Shown here piece by piece: positions 1 to 10,644 of a stretch of 64,000 nt of DNA. Both the position numbers and the translations under genes were made by a program. The DNA comes from Streptococcus porcinus (lineage in GTDB: Bacteria; Bacillota; Bacilli; Lactobacillales; Streptococcaceae): positions 1,969,047 to 2,033,046 of the forward strand of contig NZ_LS483388.1 of assembly GCF_900475415.1 (NCBI RefSeq), read 5' to 3'. How positions within the stretch are numbered: the stretch's first letter is position 1; every line of letters begins with the position of its first letter. The notes beneath the pieces were generated by a model. That model saw only the letters and a list, made by a program, of their open reading frames with translations. It made no database searches and had not been told where the DNA came from.

Positions 1-840
1 TGACATCAGCGTAGCAATCAAAATCGTATTAGTGAAAACCATGATAGACAGCATCTTAGCTCCTGTAATCTGAAACCCAAAAATTCTTGTTTCTTGAAAG
101 GCGAGCTTTAAATGAACAGGTACAAAATTATCCATTTGTAACCAAATGCTTGAAAAGAGAACCGATCCTAAAGTAAAGATAAGAAAGGGCTTATCTGTGA
201 AGACTTCTTTATAATTTTGGAAGGTACCACCAAGACCTCGATTATGGGTAAAGGGAAGGTCCTCTGGCTTGGTTTCATCGAAATAGAAATAAGCAATTAG
301 GAAACAAAGAATATTAACAAGAAAAAGAGCTATCAATAAATCAAGAAAATAATGATCATAGAATAATCCTGACAAACCTGCACCAAGCATAACAGCAATA
401 TTAATAAACCAATAATTAATGGTATAAACAAATTTCCTATTACTCAAATCGGTTAAATCGATCAGCATAGCTTCATACGCCGGAGCATAAAAACTTGATG
501 CAAGCTCCACTAATAGGATACCAAGGAACATTAAGTCTGGCATAACATGGTTGGGCACGTTTGCTACAATCGTTAATAGCCAACCAATGGTCGTTCCAAT
601 AGAACCATAAATGACTACCTTTTTGCGTCCAATTGCATCAGACAAATGGCCTCCATATAAACTTCCTAAAAGACCAGCAAAACTAGTCACTATCATCAAA
701 AATCCTGTCCACAGTGTTCCAAAATAAGTAGTGTAGTACATAGCCATAAATGGAAAGATACTACTTCCAAGAGTAATCGTTACAAACCGAACCAGCTGCC
801 TAATTTGAATTTGTTTAGATAATTTAAAAAATTCCTTCAT
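1..840 (-). CDS. MFS multidrug transporter, LmrP-like (partial, C-terminus off window)
   Basis: The frame is open for 280 codons from an ATG at 840 to the window edge, so the C-terminal part is missing. The translation begins MKEFFKLSKQ and continues with long hydrophobic stretches; after the second one comes GGHLSDAIGRKKVV, the cytoplasmic loop 2-3 signature of major facilitator transporters. The start and the motif resemble lactococcal LmrP, a proton-driven multidrug exporter of the cytoplasmic membrane. It starts only 10 bases after the mutL stop on the same strand, so the two are probably co-transcribed; a mutL-lmrP pair is known from other streptococci. Substrate unknown. Confidence 0.8.
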   Translation of the reverse strand, partial: MKEFFKLSKQIQIRQLVRFVTITLGSSIFPFMAMYYTTYFGTLWTGFLMIVTSFAGLLGSLYGGHLSDAIGRKKVVIYGSIGTTIGWLLTIVANVPNHVMPDLMFLGILLVELASSFYAPAYEAMLIDLTDLSNRKFVYTINYWFINIAVMLGAGLSGLFYDHYFLDLLIALFLVNILCFLIAYFYFDETKPEDLPFTHNRGLGGTFQNYKEVFTDKPFLIFTLGSVLFSSIWLQMDNFVPVHLKLAFQETRIFGFQITGAKMLSIMVFTNTILIATLMS

Positions 841-850
841 AGATCACTTC

Positions 851-2818
851 CTAATATTTTCCTAGCTCTCTCAAACTAGTATGATTTTCTTGAATACGAC
901 GGAACATTTTTTCCATATCTGATTTACTAAAGTGGATCAAGACTGGACGCCCATGTGGACAGTTATAAGGATTTTTACACTGTGCCAATTGTAATAACAA
1001 CTGTCTCGCAGAATAATCATCTAAAGTATGATTAGCTTTGATAGATTTTTTACAGCTCATCATAATAGCCAGTTCAGCACGATAATTCTTAATGGAGACC
1101 TCCTGAGTCAAAAGTAACATGTCACACATCTCATAAATACCAACTTCGATCTCACTTTCTTTCATCCAAATAGGGTGTTCCCTCAAAATAAAAGTATTCT
1201 GCCCGTATGGCTCTAGGTAGATTCCCACATCGTTTAAAAGAGACATCTTTTCTTGCAAAGTCAAAAAATCAGAGCCAGAAAATTCAAACAGATAGGGTAC
1301 AAGCAGTTGCTGTAAACTACTATCAACCTGCCCAATTTTCTCACGGTAATATTCATACTTAACCCGTTCTTGAGCCGCATGTTGATCAATAATGAAAAGC
1401 CCATCTACTCCTTGAGCAAAGAGATAAGTACCGTGCATTTGCCCAAAATAGTCTAATTCCGGAAATATTGACGCTTCCTCATTTTCCAAACGTTCCATAA
1501 CTTGTTCCAACTTGTGCTTATTTTTAAAAGTCAAATCAGAATGGTCTCCGGTTATCTCTTCTATCTCTGGGCGACTAGCATACTTAACAGCAGGTGATGA
1601 TAATTCAATTGGTTCCTCTTCCGTTAACTTGACAGCATTGTCAAGATCAGTGGAGCCAGAATACAACTTAGTCTGAACTTCATTAACTTCATTCTTTTCA
1701 ACAAAGAAATCATTTTCATGCGGATCATAGTAAAGTTTACGAGTCTGTAAAGGTAAACGTGTTTGCTCTGTTTTGGGCAAAGATCGAGTGCTTGATTTTG
1801 CTAGGTTTTCCAAGGCATCAGGAATTAAATCTTGGGCTTTTAAACTTTCTGCAATAGCAGTACTAATCAAAGCCATTAATTCTCTTTCTTTAGAGATACG
1901 GACTTCTTGTTTTGTCGGATGGACATTGACATCGGCAAGATAGGGGTCAATTTGAATGTCAATAACCACAACTGGGAAACGCCCCACCATTAATTTGGAA
2001 CCATAGCCATCTAAAATAGCGCGATTGAGCAAAAAGTTTTTGATATAGCGACCATTAATTAAAATGGTAATATAATTTCGATTTGCTCGAGTCAGTTCTG
2101 GCAAACTAACATAACCGCTTATGTCAAAGTCTAGGTCTGCATTTGCTATTTCTATCATTTTTTTAGCGGTTTTTAGACCATAAATGCCTGCAATAGCTTG
2201 TTTCAATTGACCGCTTCCAGAGGTTCTAGTCATTTCTCGACCATCAGATATGAGAGTAAAGGCTATTTCAGGGTGTCCTAAACTTAGACGATTAATAACA
2301 TCGACAATATGAGCCAATTCTGACTGGAGGCTCTTCATATATTTTAGGCGCGCTGGTGTATTATAAAAAAGATTTTCAACTCTTATCCGACTTCCTACAG
2401 GCATCGAGATGGTTTCTTGCCCTTCAATCTTGCCACCACGCACGAAAAGTTGACTGCCATGCTCAGACTCTTCTGTAGCTGAAGCAATGGTCATTTCACT
2501 AATAGAAGCAATTGAGGGCAAGGCCTCTCCTCTAAAACCAAGTGTTCTAATACGAAAAAGATCACCTTGATTTCTTATCTTACTGGTTGCATGACGAAGG
2601 ATACTCATAGGTAAGTCTTGTTCTGACATGCCCTCACCATTATCAGTTATTGTTATCGATTTTAAGCCTGATTCTTCAATATCAATGGTAATCTGACTAC
2701 TTTTTGCATCAATGGCATTCTCTACCAATTCTTTAACGACACTTGCTGGACGCTCAATAACTTCCCCAGCTGCAATCTGATTGGCGAGAATTTCTGGTAA
2801 TTCAATAATTTTAGTCAT
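851..2818 (-). CDS. mutL: DNA mismatch repair protein MutL
   Basis: MutL couples mismatch recognition by MutS to strand removal. The 655-residue protein has the GHKL ATPase N-terminus ([22 protein letters not shown]) and the endonuclease motif [12 protein letters not shown] starting at D478, as expected in bacteria without MutH. Full length for the family; ATG start. lmrP follows 10 bases downstream. In S. pyogenes the 5' end of mutL is the integration site of phage-like chromosomal islands (established knowledge); here the 5' end is intact and unoccupied. MutS lies 5 kb away, separated by a surface-protein gene. Confidence 0.97.
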   Translation of the reverse strand: MTKIIELPEILANQIAAGEVIERPASVVKELVENAIDAKSSQITIDIEESGLKSITITDNGEGMSEQDLPMSILRHATSKIRNQGDLFRIRTLGFRGEALPSIASISEMTIASATEESEHGSQLFVRGGKIEGQETISMPVGSRIRVENLFYNTPARLKYMKSLQSELAHIVDVINRLSLGHPEIAFTLISDGREMTRTSGSGQLKQAIAGIYGLKTAKKMIEIANADLDFDISGYVSLPELTRANRNYITILINGRYIKNFLLNRAILDGYGSKLMVGRFPVVVIDIQIDPYLADVNVHPTKQEVRISKERELMALISTAIAESLKAQDLIPDALENLAKSSTRSLPKTEQTRLPLQTRKLYYDPHENDFFVEKNEVNEVQTKLYSGSTDLDNAVKLTEEEPIELSSPAVKYASRPEIEEITGDHSDLTFKNKHKLEQVMERLENEEASIFPELDYFGQMHGTYLFAQGVDGLFIIDQHAAQERVKYEYYREKIGQVDSSLQQLLVPYLFEFSGSDFLTLQEKMSLLNDVGIYLEPYGQNTFILREHPIWMKESEIEVGIYEMCDMLLLTQEVSIKNYRAELAIMMSCKKSIKANHTLDDYSARQLLLQLAQCKNPYNCPHGRPVLIHFSKSDMEKMFRRIQENHTSLRELGKY

Positions 2819-2862
2819 TCATTTGTCCTCGCATTCTTATGGACTATTATAACATAAAAGAA

Positions 2863-2880
2863 AAAGCACATTTGTGCTTT
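2863..2880 (-). terminator. Intrinsic terminator of the DUF3267 gene
   Basis: An 8-bp perfect stem (AAAGCACA/TGTGCTTT) with a two-base loop, followed on the minus strand by a T-rich tract. It sits right after the DUF3267 stop codon and about 45 bases before mutL, so it separates the two genes. Confidence 0.75.
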
Positions 2881-2882
2881 CC

Positions 2883-3440
2883 TTACTTATGATAAATGAT
2901 GAGTCCAGCTTTCGTATCCTCTGCCATAACAGGTAGTTTAAAATATTTGATTCCCAATAGGTAACAATAATAAAAATCCCCAGCACAACCTCCAGCATGT
3001 AGCGCAGCAAGTATAACATATAAAAATGGCGATAATATTTCTAAGTAATATAGAAGAGTTAATCCAAAAGTAATAAAAATAAAAGGAGCAATACTAATCC
3101 AAATCATCTGCATTCGCGAATAACAACTATTTGGAGAAATGCAATAAACCACCATATTTTTAAGATTAACACCGAATTTTATTTTTCCTTCTGGCTGGAA
3201 AATCTTAAAGAAAATTCCATGTATTCCTTCATGTAGCACTAGGAGGAAAACCATTAAACCAGTCGTCCAGAGAAAAGACGCAAGGTCAAAGTCAATACTA
3301 CCACTTCGGAAAGGTTTAATTGCATCTGCTATAAGGGGGAAGAAGTATAGAAAGCTCAGAAATAAAAAGAGGGAAAAAAGATTTAAAAATATTAGCAATC
3401 TCTTATTGTCAGTCACATTTACATCTTCTAAGATTTTCAT
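2883..3440 (-). CDS. DUF3267 membrane protein with HExxH motif
   Basis: A 185-residue protein with four to five hydrophobic segments (about residues 15-40, 60-80, 105-130, 135-160). H70-E71-G-I-H74 at the edge of the second segment is the HExxH zinc-protease signature seen in DUF3267/site-2-protease-like membrane proteins, so it may be a membrane metalloprotease; the substrate is unknown. The start is an ATG preceded by AAAGGAGAGG. It lies between mutL and the LPXTG gene and ends in its own terminator, so it looks like a single-gene unit. It could also be a non-catalytic family member. Confidence 0.7.
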   Translation of the reverse strand: MKILEDVNVTDNKRLLIFLNLFSLFLFLSFLYFFPLIADAIKPFRSGSIDFDLASFLWTTGLMVFLLVLHEGIHGIFFKIFQPEGKIKFGVNLKNMVVYCISPNSCYSRMQMIWISIAPFIFITFGLTLLYYLEILSPFLYVILAALHAGGCAGDFYYCYLLGIKYFKLPVMAEDTKAGLIIYHK

Positions 3441-4474
3441 TTATCCTCTCCTTTTAGGGAAGCTATCCTTCTTTTCCTCTATCTTAGCATATCTTTCTTA
3501 GATTCGGAAATAGCCTTCGAACAAAACATTGTTGATGAGTTTATTAATGCTGCCTAACAGCCTTATCCTACGATGCTTTACCTTAATCGCTGATAAATTT
3601 AACCCCTAGCTCTTCCTCGTTCTTTTAAAAGATTATTTGTACATGAAATTGGTAAATCTAGTAGAATGACGGATTTAAAAGTCTACATATCAAAAACTTT
3701 GTCGCAAAACAATAACTAGAAACACCTCTTTAAAGAGTACTGAACACTCTTTGTTCACACTATACATTTTGTTTAAAATATGTATCACAATCATATCAAC
3801 TAAAAGAATCCAACAACATGGTTCCAGCATACTAGTCATGGTATCCAAGACCAGTTATGTAAATTCATAGAATAGGTACATAGTCAGTCTCCTTTATTTT
3901 TACTTTTAAATTAACCCATTCCCAGTTTTCAGACACCATAAAGATTTAAGAGAGCATATTATCACTTAGTAATATCCCTAATCCAGCTGAACTATTTAGA
4001 AATTTAAAAAAGTACTATTAGTTAAGACTAAATAGTTAAAATCAATACATTTCAAGATAAGATTGTTATACCCATTCTTCTATAATACTATGCATGGCGA
4101 GTTAATTTCTCCCAAAATTAATAATATTATTATCAAAAAATCATTTTTAACACACATAATAATTTTTTAATTAATGAAAAGTTCAATTATTTTACTTTAT
4201 GTAATATTTTGGATTTTTTATAGGCTTTAAAATGTTGTTTTTATTAAAATAATTATTTTTAAATTAAAAACATATTTATTACAAGTATGGTTAAATTCTA
4301 TTATTTAGGCATTTGGCGATTTCATCATATTATAATCTTTCTATCTATTTATTTAATTGGTTAATTAAAAATAAATTTACTAAATTCTTTATTTTCAAAA
4401 ATAATGGTTTTCAAAAAATATTAGAATTAGAGTATACTACTTAAGTTGGAAATAAATGAAAAATAGGAGAATAA
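3441..4474. other. AT-rich non-coding stretch upstream of the LPXTG gene
   Basis: About 1 kb without a convincing gene. The part from about 4000 to 4440 is extremely AT-rich. Short open stretches occur on both strands (for example about 55 codons on the minus strand around 3690-3860) but lack a start with a ribosome-binding site and match no family I recognise; they may be decayed coding sequence. It separates DUF3267 (minus) from the surface protein (plus) and must hold the surface protein's promoter. Confidence 0.6.
4408..4438 (+). promoter_or_regulatory. Candidate promoter of the LPXTG surface protein gene
   Basis: A -10-like TATACT at 4433-4438 lies 36 bases before the start codon. The -35 is poor (TTTCAA at 4408-4413, 19-base spacer), so an activator may be needed. 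The long A/T tracts just upstream could act as an UP element or be bent. Confidence 0.45.
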
Positions 4475-7420
4475 ATGAAAATGATAAATCGTAAGTATAA
4501 ACTAAGAAAACTGTCTATTGGACTCGTTTCAGTAGGAACTATGTTCATGACAACAGCAGTAGCAGCGCAAGAGAATGTTAATAGTAATAATACTACTGAC
4601 TCAGCTCAATTAACTGCGAGCAACACTAGTGAAACGCCTAGCAACTCTTCAAATAACGATTCTACAGAAGTAAGTAATACAGAAAATAACGTGACCTCAT
4701 CTTCTTTAGAAACTACGGAAAAAGCAAAAGAAAATTTAGACGAGCCTCAAGCTCTTACCTCTACTCAATCCAACTCGAACAACACTGTAGCTTCAAATAC
4801 AGAATCATCGGAAATGGCGTCACCTCAAGGCGCTACGAACGATGTGGAAAGAGTAGACGTAACTTCTGAAACGATTGAGGTTGATAACTATAGCGTAGAT
4901 AATGAGAAATCATCTCTTACAGTTACTGATGGTCAGGGCACTGATAAACTTATCAAAAACCGCGACGGCAAAAATCGTGAAATTTTTGATATTCATCGCG
5001 AAGTAGTTAACAATCAAGATGGCACTCTTGATGTTAAGCTTACAGTTGCTCCAAAAGAAATTGACAAGGGTGCAGAAGTCATTGTTCTTTTGGATACTTC
5101 TCAGAAAATGAAAGAGGACGATTTTAAAACTGCTAAAGAAAATATCACAAAATTAGTTAATACTTTGACCGATAAAACCCACCCCCACAATGCTCGCAAC
5201 TCAATACGTCTAATTAATTTTTACCGTAAAGTTAATGATCCGATAGAACTAACAAAAGAAAATGTCGATAATACCCTTGACCAAGTTTGGAAAAAAGCCA
5301 AAGAGGATTATGACTGGGGGGTTGATCTACAAGGAGCTATTCATAAAGCCAGAGAAATATTTAACAAAGAAAAACAATCTGGTAAACGCCAACATATTGT
5401 TCTATTTTCTCAAGGAGAAGCAACTTTTAGCTATGATTTTAAAAACAAAGAAACCGTAGCTAAACAAGGAATTAGTGATAAAACTATCTCTCATACCTCC
5501 CCTTTATTACCATGGCCGTTTTACATTGATGCTTCCTTGAAAAAACGTAATATAATTGAGGATGCTACTAGTATATTAAAATTTCTTGATAAAGTTGGTT
5601 TGAGTTCATTAAAAGATAAGTATCTATCTCAGTTAAACTTAGCAAAAACTGCTAATGGTATTGGTAGTATATTTGGAAACTATGTCGGTATTGACAATCC
5701 TTTGGATTATATTTTACTTAAAGAATTAACTCCTAAGGAATCTGTAACAGAATTTGACTATGATAAAAAAGTTGGTGAGGGATATCATTATTTAACACAT
5801 TCACATAGAGAACTTGCTGGTGGAGACATAATTGATAAATTTATAACTAATGTAAATCTAGAGTTAAAAGATAAAATGTGGTTTGGTGGTAACACCACAC
5901 AGTACCTAGCTAAATTAGGTGTCGAAAAAGCTCTTAAAAATATTTTTTATCGACGTAATCACATCTTTTATAATCATAATCTTTCTGCACAAGCAGAAGC
6001 AAGAAAAGCACAAGAAGAAGGAATTGTATTTTATTCATTTGCCTTGACAAAAGCTCAAAGCAAAGCAAACGATAATGTTTTGAGTTTCTTGGGACCTAGA
6101 TTAAATGATAATAAATTCGACCTCTATTTAAAGCAAATGTCTGAAAATAAAAAATTCCTCAAAGATAGTGATGTCTCTGATGACAAAATGTTCAAAGATA
6201 CATTAACTTCTCTTGACATAAAAGATGAGTTTGAGAATAGCACTTCTCTTATTAATAATTCTTGGAAAACATCTTTAGATAATATTGACAGTAAAGAAAA
6301 GAAGAATCATCAAGTTAGCCATAAAGCCTCATCAAATACTTGGTTATCAGGTACAACAAAAGAAAGCCTTACTTGGACCCTCTCTCAAGAAGACTTGCAA
6401 AAAGCTTTCGAAACTGGAACTCCACTAACCTTAACTTATAAGTTGAAAATTGATAAAGAAAAATTTAAAGGTAATATTCGGAAAAAACGTGATCTCTCTT
6501 TACCAAATAGTAAAGAAGCACATAGCGAGAAAGTTATTTCGAATACGATTTCTTATAACATCAATGATAAAAAAGTTAATAAGCAAAAACTTGATGATGT
6601 TACTCTGACCTATTCTAAAGAAAAGCTTGTTAAGAAAATCGTTAATGAAACCAAACATGAGATCTTGAAATTTAAGACACAAGAATTCCTTGACAATACA
6701 CTTCCAAAGGGACAACAAGTCCTTGTTACAAAAGGTGAAAATGGTTCAATCACATCAGAATTTCAAAATACGTACCTTGGTGACAAACTGATAGATAGCA
6801 AGCTTCTGCTAAAAATCACGAAGAATCCTCGTCATCAGGTCATTAAAGTTGGAACTAAGGTCGAAACACCAGCAAGTGAAGGTCTAGATAATCACAGTGT
6901 TCCTATTGTCATTACAGATAATACGAAACTAGATACAACTGATCAGCCTAATCATACAACAACTACTGAAGATTTAGCCACTGAACGTGATGATTTGGTT
7001 GTCGGTAGCCAAAGTGACTTTTTAGATAGTATAGAAGACACACAAGTGGGTATGTCTGGAACTATTGAAGAGACAGTTATCGAAGAAGATACATATCCTA
7101 ACCTTGACCTTCACTTCGATAATGAAGCTCCTAATAGCGAAGCAGAGCTCCCACAGGTTCCTACCGGTGAAGAAGATAATAATGAATATTCTCAAATATC
7201 TATGCTAGAAGATGATAAAGAAGTTAGCCATCTTCTTCAGATCACAGATAAAACAACTAATCAAACTTCCCCAGCACCTATCGCTCAAACTGATAACCAG
7301 CTTCCTCAAACTGGAGATAAAGAAAATAGCTGTGAAGCCTTCTTTACTATGACAGCATTAGCAATCATTGGAGCAGCAGGTCTCCTCAACAAAAAACGTC
7401 ATGACAAACATATTGACTAA
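4475..7420 (+). CDS. LPXTG-anchored surface protein with VWA-like and G5 domains
   Basis: A 981-residue cell-wall-anchored protein. Residues 1-32 form a YSIRK/GS-type signal peptide (YKLRKLSIGLVSVG). Residues 33-150 are a Ser/Thr/Asn-rich linker. A VWA-like fold starts near residue 195 (strand ending VIVLLD207) and runs to about 550, with a large insertion at roughly 325-500 resembling the inserted arms of pilus-tip adhesins. The MIDAS is damaged: DxSxS reads D207-T-S-Q-K211, and the usual TDG reads S-Q313-G. A G5 domain spans about 722-795, followed by an acidic linker. LPQTG (943-947), a hydrophobic segment and a KKR tail form the sortase signal. The ATG at 4475 follows AGGAGA by 4 bases; the ATG at 4481 is an alternative. 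Probably an adhesin; the ligand is unknown. Confidence 0.85.
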   Translation: MKMINRKYKLRKLSIGLVSVGTMFMTTAVAAQENVNSNNTTDSAQLTASNTSETPSNSSNNDSTEVSNTENNVTSSSLETTEKAKENLDEPQALTSTQSNSNNTVASNTESSEMASPQGATNDVERVDVTSETIEVDNYSVDNEKSSLTVTDGQGTDKLIKNRDGKNREIFDIHREVVNNQDGTLDVKLTVAPKEIDKGAEVIVLLDTSQKMKEDDFKTAKENITKLVNTLTDKTHPHNARNSIRLINFYRKVNDPIELTKENVDNTLDQVWKKAKEDYDWGVDLQGAIHKAREIFNKEKQSGKRQHIVLFSQGEATFSYDFKNKETVAKQGISDKTISHTSPLLPWPFYIDASLKKRNIIEDATSILKFLDKVGLSSLKDKYLSQLNLAKTANGIGSIFGNYVGIDNPLDYILLKELTPKESVTEFDYDKKVGEGYHYLTHSHRELAGGDIIDKFITNVNLELKDKMWFGGNTTQYLAKLGVEKALKNIFYRRNHIFYNHNLSAQAEARKAQEEGIVFYSFALTKAQSKANDNVLSFLGPRLNDNKFDLYLKQMSENKKFLKDSDVSDDKMFKDTLTSLDIKDEFENSTSLINNSWKTSLDNIDSKEKKNHQVSHKASSNTWLSGTTKESLTWTLSQEDLQKAFETGTPLTLTYKLKIDKEKFKGNIRKKRDLSLPNSKEAHSEKVISNTISYNINDKKVNKQKLDDVTLTYSKEKLVKKIVNETKHEILKFKTQEFLDNTLPKGQQVLVTKGENGSITSEFQNTYLGDKLIDSKLLLKITKNPRHQVIKVGTKVETPASEGLDNHSVPIVITDNTKLDTTDQPNHTTTTEDLATERDDLVVGSQSDFLDSIEDTQVGMSGTIEETVIEEDTYPNLDLHFDNEAPNSEAELPQVPTGEEDNNEYSQISMLEDDKEVSHLLQITDKTTNQTSPAPIAQTDNQLPQTGDKENSCEAFFTMTALAIIGAAGLLNKKRHDKHID

Positions 7421-7754
7421 AAGTTAATAGCACAAGGAAAATTGCAGATATCTAACCGTCAATTCATCCTGAATAGTCAATATCGTATACAGTAGATAAT
7501 AAAAGATTCATGAGGAAATATGAGTATTTTCACTCTCTGAAGTCCTACCTAGCAGGGCTAAGTCCTTATAATCTTTACCCTCCCGTCAATACAGGAGGGT
7601 TTTCTTATCGTCGAAAAAATAACCGTCAATAACTATTAGTCTAACCTTTTCAGCTTAGCTTATGCATTATCAAAAAATTATACAAGCCTTCGATTAAAAT
7701 CCTAACTTTACAAGGTTGTCAAGTTGCTGAAAAACCAATCCTGAGGATTGGTTT
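7421..7754. other. Intergenic region between the surface protein gene and mutS
   Basis: 334 bases holding two intrinsic terminators facing each other (7578-7605 for the plus-strand gene, 7731-7755 for mutS). I see no further gene or repeat in it. Confidence 0.7.
7578..7605 (+). terminator. Intrinsic terminator after the LPXTG gene
   Basis: Stem CCCTCC (7578-7583) / GGAGGG (7594-7599) with a 10-base loop, followed by a T tract. It lies about 160 bases after the stop codon. Confidence 0.8.
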
Positions 7755-7755
7755 T
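7731..7755 (-). terminator. Intrinsic terminator of mutS
   Basis: Perfect 11-bp stem (AAAACCAATCC / GGATTGGTTTT) with a TGA loop, followed by T residues on the minus strand. It directly adjoins the mutS stop codon. Confidence 0.85.
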
Positions 7756-10304
7756 TATAATTCTTTCTTTAATTCATAAAGAACAGTCATTGCTTCCATA
7801 GGAGTAAGATTCATGATATCAGTGGCTCTAAGTCTGTTAATAATAGCATCTTTAGGATCATTTAAAAAGAGGTCAAGTTGTTGACTATCACTGATCTCCT
7901 GAGCAACTTTTGTTGGAGCAGTGGCGAAGGCTGCTCCTTTTGAATCACCTTCTAATTCTTCTAAAATGTGACTTGCTCTTGAAAGTAATCCCGCTGGAAG
8001 ACCTGCAATTTTAGCAACGTGAATTCCGTAAGACTTGTCTGCAGGACCTTCAGAAATTTTATGCAAGAAGGTTACTTCTCCTCCTTTTTCCAAAGTAGAC
8101 ACGTGAACATTTTGTAAACCTTGTAGCTGACTTGACAGGGTTGTCAACTCATGGTAATGAGTCGCAAAGAGTGTTTTAGCCCCCACATGATTATGGATAT
8201 ACTCAATGATTGATTGCGCTAAAGCCATTCCATCGTAGGTTGCTGTTCCTCGTCCCAGCTCATCAAATAGAATAAGTGAGTCTTGACTAGCACGCTGAAT
8301 AGCTTGATTAGCTTCCATCATTTCCACCATAAAAGTAGACTGACCTGAAATCAAGTCATCCGCAGCTCCTATACGAGTAAAGATAGCATCAAATAGTGGA
8401 AGATTAGCCTGCTCCGCAGATACATAGGATCCCATTTGAGCCATAATAATGGTCAAAGCTAGCTGACGCATATAGGTCGACTTACCACTCATATTTGGCC
8501 CAGTGATTAATTGAATAGAAACTTGATCTGTTAAGCGAATACTATTTGGAATATACTCTCGCACGCCCATTACCTTTTCAACGACCGCGTGACGCCCATC
8601 TACGATACTAACTTCTTTATCTTGATTAAAGCGGGGACAAACATAGTGATTCTGCTCTGCAACTTGAGCTAAACTTTGCAAGACATCTACGGTTGCAATA
8701 GCCTTGGCTAATGATTGTAATCGTGCAATATAAGTCTCCACCTGCGCTCGGACCCTCATGAAAATGTCATACTCCAACTGGGCGGATTCTTCACGCGCTT
8801 CTAGCATCTGCCCTTCAATTTTAGCCAATTCTGCTGTACCATATCGCTCTGAATTTTTCAGCGTCGCTTTTCTAAAGAAATGATCAGGAACTAGTGGTAG
8901 ATTAGAATTCGTCACATGGAAGTAGTAGCCATCTTTTTTGTTGTAATCAATTTTTAGATTATTAATACCACTGGCTTGGCGTTCCTTACCTTCAATATCA
9001 GCAATCCAACCGGTCCCTTCTTTCATCACCTTCCGATAGTGATCCAAACGCTCATCAAAGCCGGTCCTTATAATGTTACCTTCACTAATGGTGGCTTGAG
9101 CATCTGGATCAATAGCTGAGCGGATAAGGTTTTCCAATTCTGGAATAGCATCAATCTGATCAACCAGATCTCCTAAGTCTGCGCTGGTCATAGACTCTAA
9201 AACAGCCTTAATATAAGGAACTTGGGCTAATGTCTGCCCTAATTGAAGGAGGTCCTTGGGGTTGACCTTCCCAAAAGAAACTCGACTGGATAGACGTTCA
9301 ATATCATAGACCCCTTTTAAACTATCACTTAAATCTGCCCGCTCGATAAAATTATCAAGAAAGGTTTGGATAATCCTTTGTCTTTTTTCAATGGCCGCTT
9401 GATGAATGAGTGGACGATCTATCCAAGTCCGTAACAGACGCATCCCCATAGCAGTCTTCGTCTCATCCAACAGCCAGTAAAGACTCCCATGTTTCTTACC
9501 CGTACGAGCATTTTCTAGCAAATCTAAGCTCGCTTTTGTGGTATAAGTCATCTGCAGATAATCTTTAATCTCGTAATGGCTAACTTTTTGCAGGTGCGAT
9601 AGTTCGCGCATTTGAGTCTGGTTAACATAAGCTAATAATTTTCCCGCCACTCTCAGTTCAATTGGAGCTAGTTGCGGATTTAGCAGGGTCGAATCTTCAT
9701 AGCTCTCATTACTATAAGACAAAAGCAAATTACTGTCTTGTTTTAACTGTTTTTCTTGATCGTCATTCAATTCAAAACCAAGGATAACCTCTTTAGTTTT
9801 TAAATTTAATATTTCACTGTTAAGGCTTGTAAAGTCAGCCAAACTTGTCACAAAAAATTCTCCTGTTGCTAAATCCATATAGGATAAACCATAAGTCTGG
9901 CCATCATAGTCAATAGCAACTAAAAAGTTATTAGCTGTACTTGGTTTAGCAGAATCAACTACTGTTCCTGGTGTAATAACTTGGACAACTTCACGTTTGA
10001 CCACTCCAACTGCTTTTTTGGGGTCTTCCATCTGTTCAGCGATGGCAACCTTATACCCCATCTCAATAAGAACATCAATATACTGTTGGGCGGAGTGATG
10101 GGGCACTCCTGCCATGGGAATAGGGTTTTCAGCATTTTTATTGCGACTAGTTAAACCAATTTCTAGTAGCCGAGCTGCTTTTACTGCATCTTCATAAAAT
10201 AATTCGTAAAAATCTCCCATCCTAAAAAGCAAAAAAGCATCTGGATAATTGGCTTTGATGTCCAGATACTGTTGCATTCCAGGAGAAATCTTAGGATTGG
10301 TCAT
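7755..10304 (-). CDS. mutS: DNA mismatch repair ATPase MutS
   Basis: MutS recognises mismatches and small loops and recruits MutL. The 849-residue protein has the mismatch-binding F32-Y-E34 motif near the N-terminus, the lever and clamp regions in the middle, Walker [10 protein letters not shown] at 602-610, and the downstream DELGRGT and ATHYHEL ATPase motifs. Full length. Its start overlaps the end of the upstream YlbF-family gene by 14 bases, so it is the last gene of an argR-ylbF-mutS operon. MutL is not adjacent: the surface-protein region and DUF3267 lie between them. Confidence 0.98.
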   Translation of the reverse strand: MTNPKISPGMQQYLDIKANYPDAFLLFRMGDFYELFYEDAVKAARLLEIGLTSRNKNAENPIPMAGVPHHSAQQYIDVLIEMGYKVAIAEQMEDPKKAVGVVKREVVQVITPGTVVDSAKPSTANNFLVAIDYDGQTYGLSYMDLATGEFFVTSLADFTSLNSEILNLKTKEVILGFELNDDQEKQLKQDSNLLLSYSNESYEDSTLLNPQLAPIELRVAGKLLAYVNQTQMRELSHLQKVSHYEIKDYLQMTYTTKASLDLLENARTGKKHGSLYWLLDETKTAMGMRLLRTWIDRPLIHQAAIEKRQRIIQTFLDNFIERADLSDSLKGVYDIERLSSRVSFGKVNPKDLLQLGQTLAQVPYIKAVLESMTSADLGDLVDQIDAIPELENLIRSAIDPDAQATISEGNIIRTGFDERLDHYRKVMKEGTGWIADIEGKERQASGINNLKIDYNKKDGYYFHVTNSNLPLVPDHFFRKATLKNSERYGTAELAKIEGQMLEAREESAQLEYDIFMRVRAQVETYIARLQSLAKAIATVDVLQSLAQVAEQNHYVCPRFNQDKEVSIVDGRHAVVEKVMGVREYIPNSIRLTDQVSIQLITGPNMSGKSTYMRQLALTIIMAQMGSYVSAEQANLPLFDAIFTRIGAADDLISGQSTFMVEMMEANQAIQRASQDSLILFDELGRGTATYDGMALAQSIIEYIHNHVGAKTLFATHYHELTTLSSQLQGLQNVHVSTLEKGGEVTFLHKISEGPADKSYGIHVAKIAGLPAGLLSRASHILEELEGDSKGAAFATAPTKVAQEISDSQQLDLFLNDPKDAIINRLRATDIMNLTPMEAMTVLYELKKEL

Positions 10305-10644
10305 TCCTAACCTCCTTATTTATTTTCTCTTCGATTGTTTTTGTAATGTATTGTAATAAGTCACTAGCATCTTGCATTTTATCTCGGTATTCTGTTACCA
10401 AGGGCTGATCTATAATATTTTCTTCTAAGTTTTCAGCCAAGGTCAGCGACTGTTTTGCTGCCTGCTTCTTCTCTATTTTATCAAAAAGAATAGCTTTTTG
10501 CTGATTCTTTTTCATTTCAAAGGCCAAGGCAGTCAATTCAGGATTTTCCTTCATCTGATTATCAATCTGCTTGTATGCTTGTACGCTAGGATGTTTTTCA
10601 ATGGTATCTAATAACTGCTTTAGGGAAGTATCATATGGGGTCAT
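10291..10644 (-). CDS. YlbF/YmcA family protein
   Basis: A 117-residue, almost wholly helical, charged protein of the YlbF/YmcA (DUF964) family. In Bacillus, YlbF and YmcA form a complex with YaaT that affects RNase Y-dependent RNA processing; whether this paralogue does the same is unknown. It overlaps argR upstream by 4 bases (ATGA) and mutS downstream by 14 bases, which suggests translational coupling in one operon. No signal peptide or membrane segment. Confidence 0.8.
   Translation of the reverse strand: MTPYDTSLKQLLDTIEKHPSVQAYKQIDNQMKENPELTALAFEMKKNQQKAILFDKIEKKQAAKQSLTLAENLEENIIDQPLVTEYRDKMQDASDLLQYITKTIEEKINKEVRNDQS

Noticed and set aside
2837..3019. 60-codon minus-strand ORF over the DUF3267 C-terminus
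   Set aside because: It overlaps the better supported DUF3267 gene in another frame and spans its terminator; no ribosome-binding site.
3690..3860. Open minus-strand stretch of about 55 codons upstream of the surface protein gene
   Set aside because: No start codon with a ribosome-binding site and no recognisable family; kept only as possible decayed coding DNA.
3388..4474. CRISPR array or tandem repeats in AT-rich DNA
   Set aside because: No regularly spaced repeats of 23 bases or more here or elsewhere in the window.
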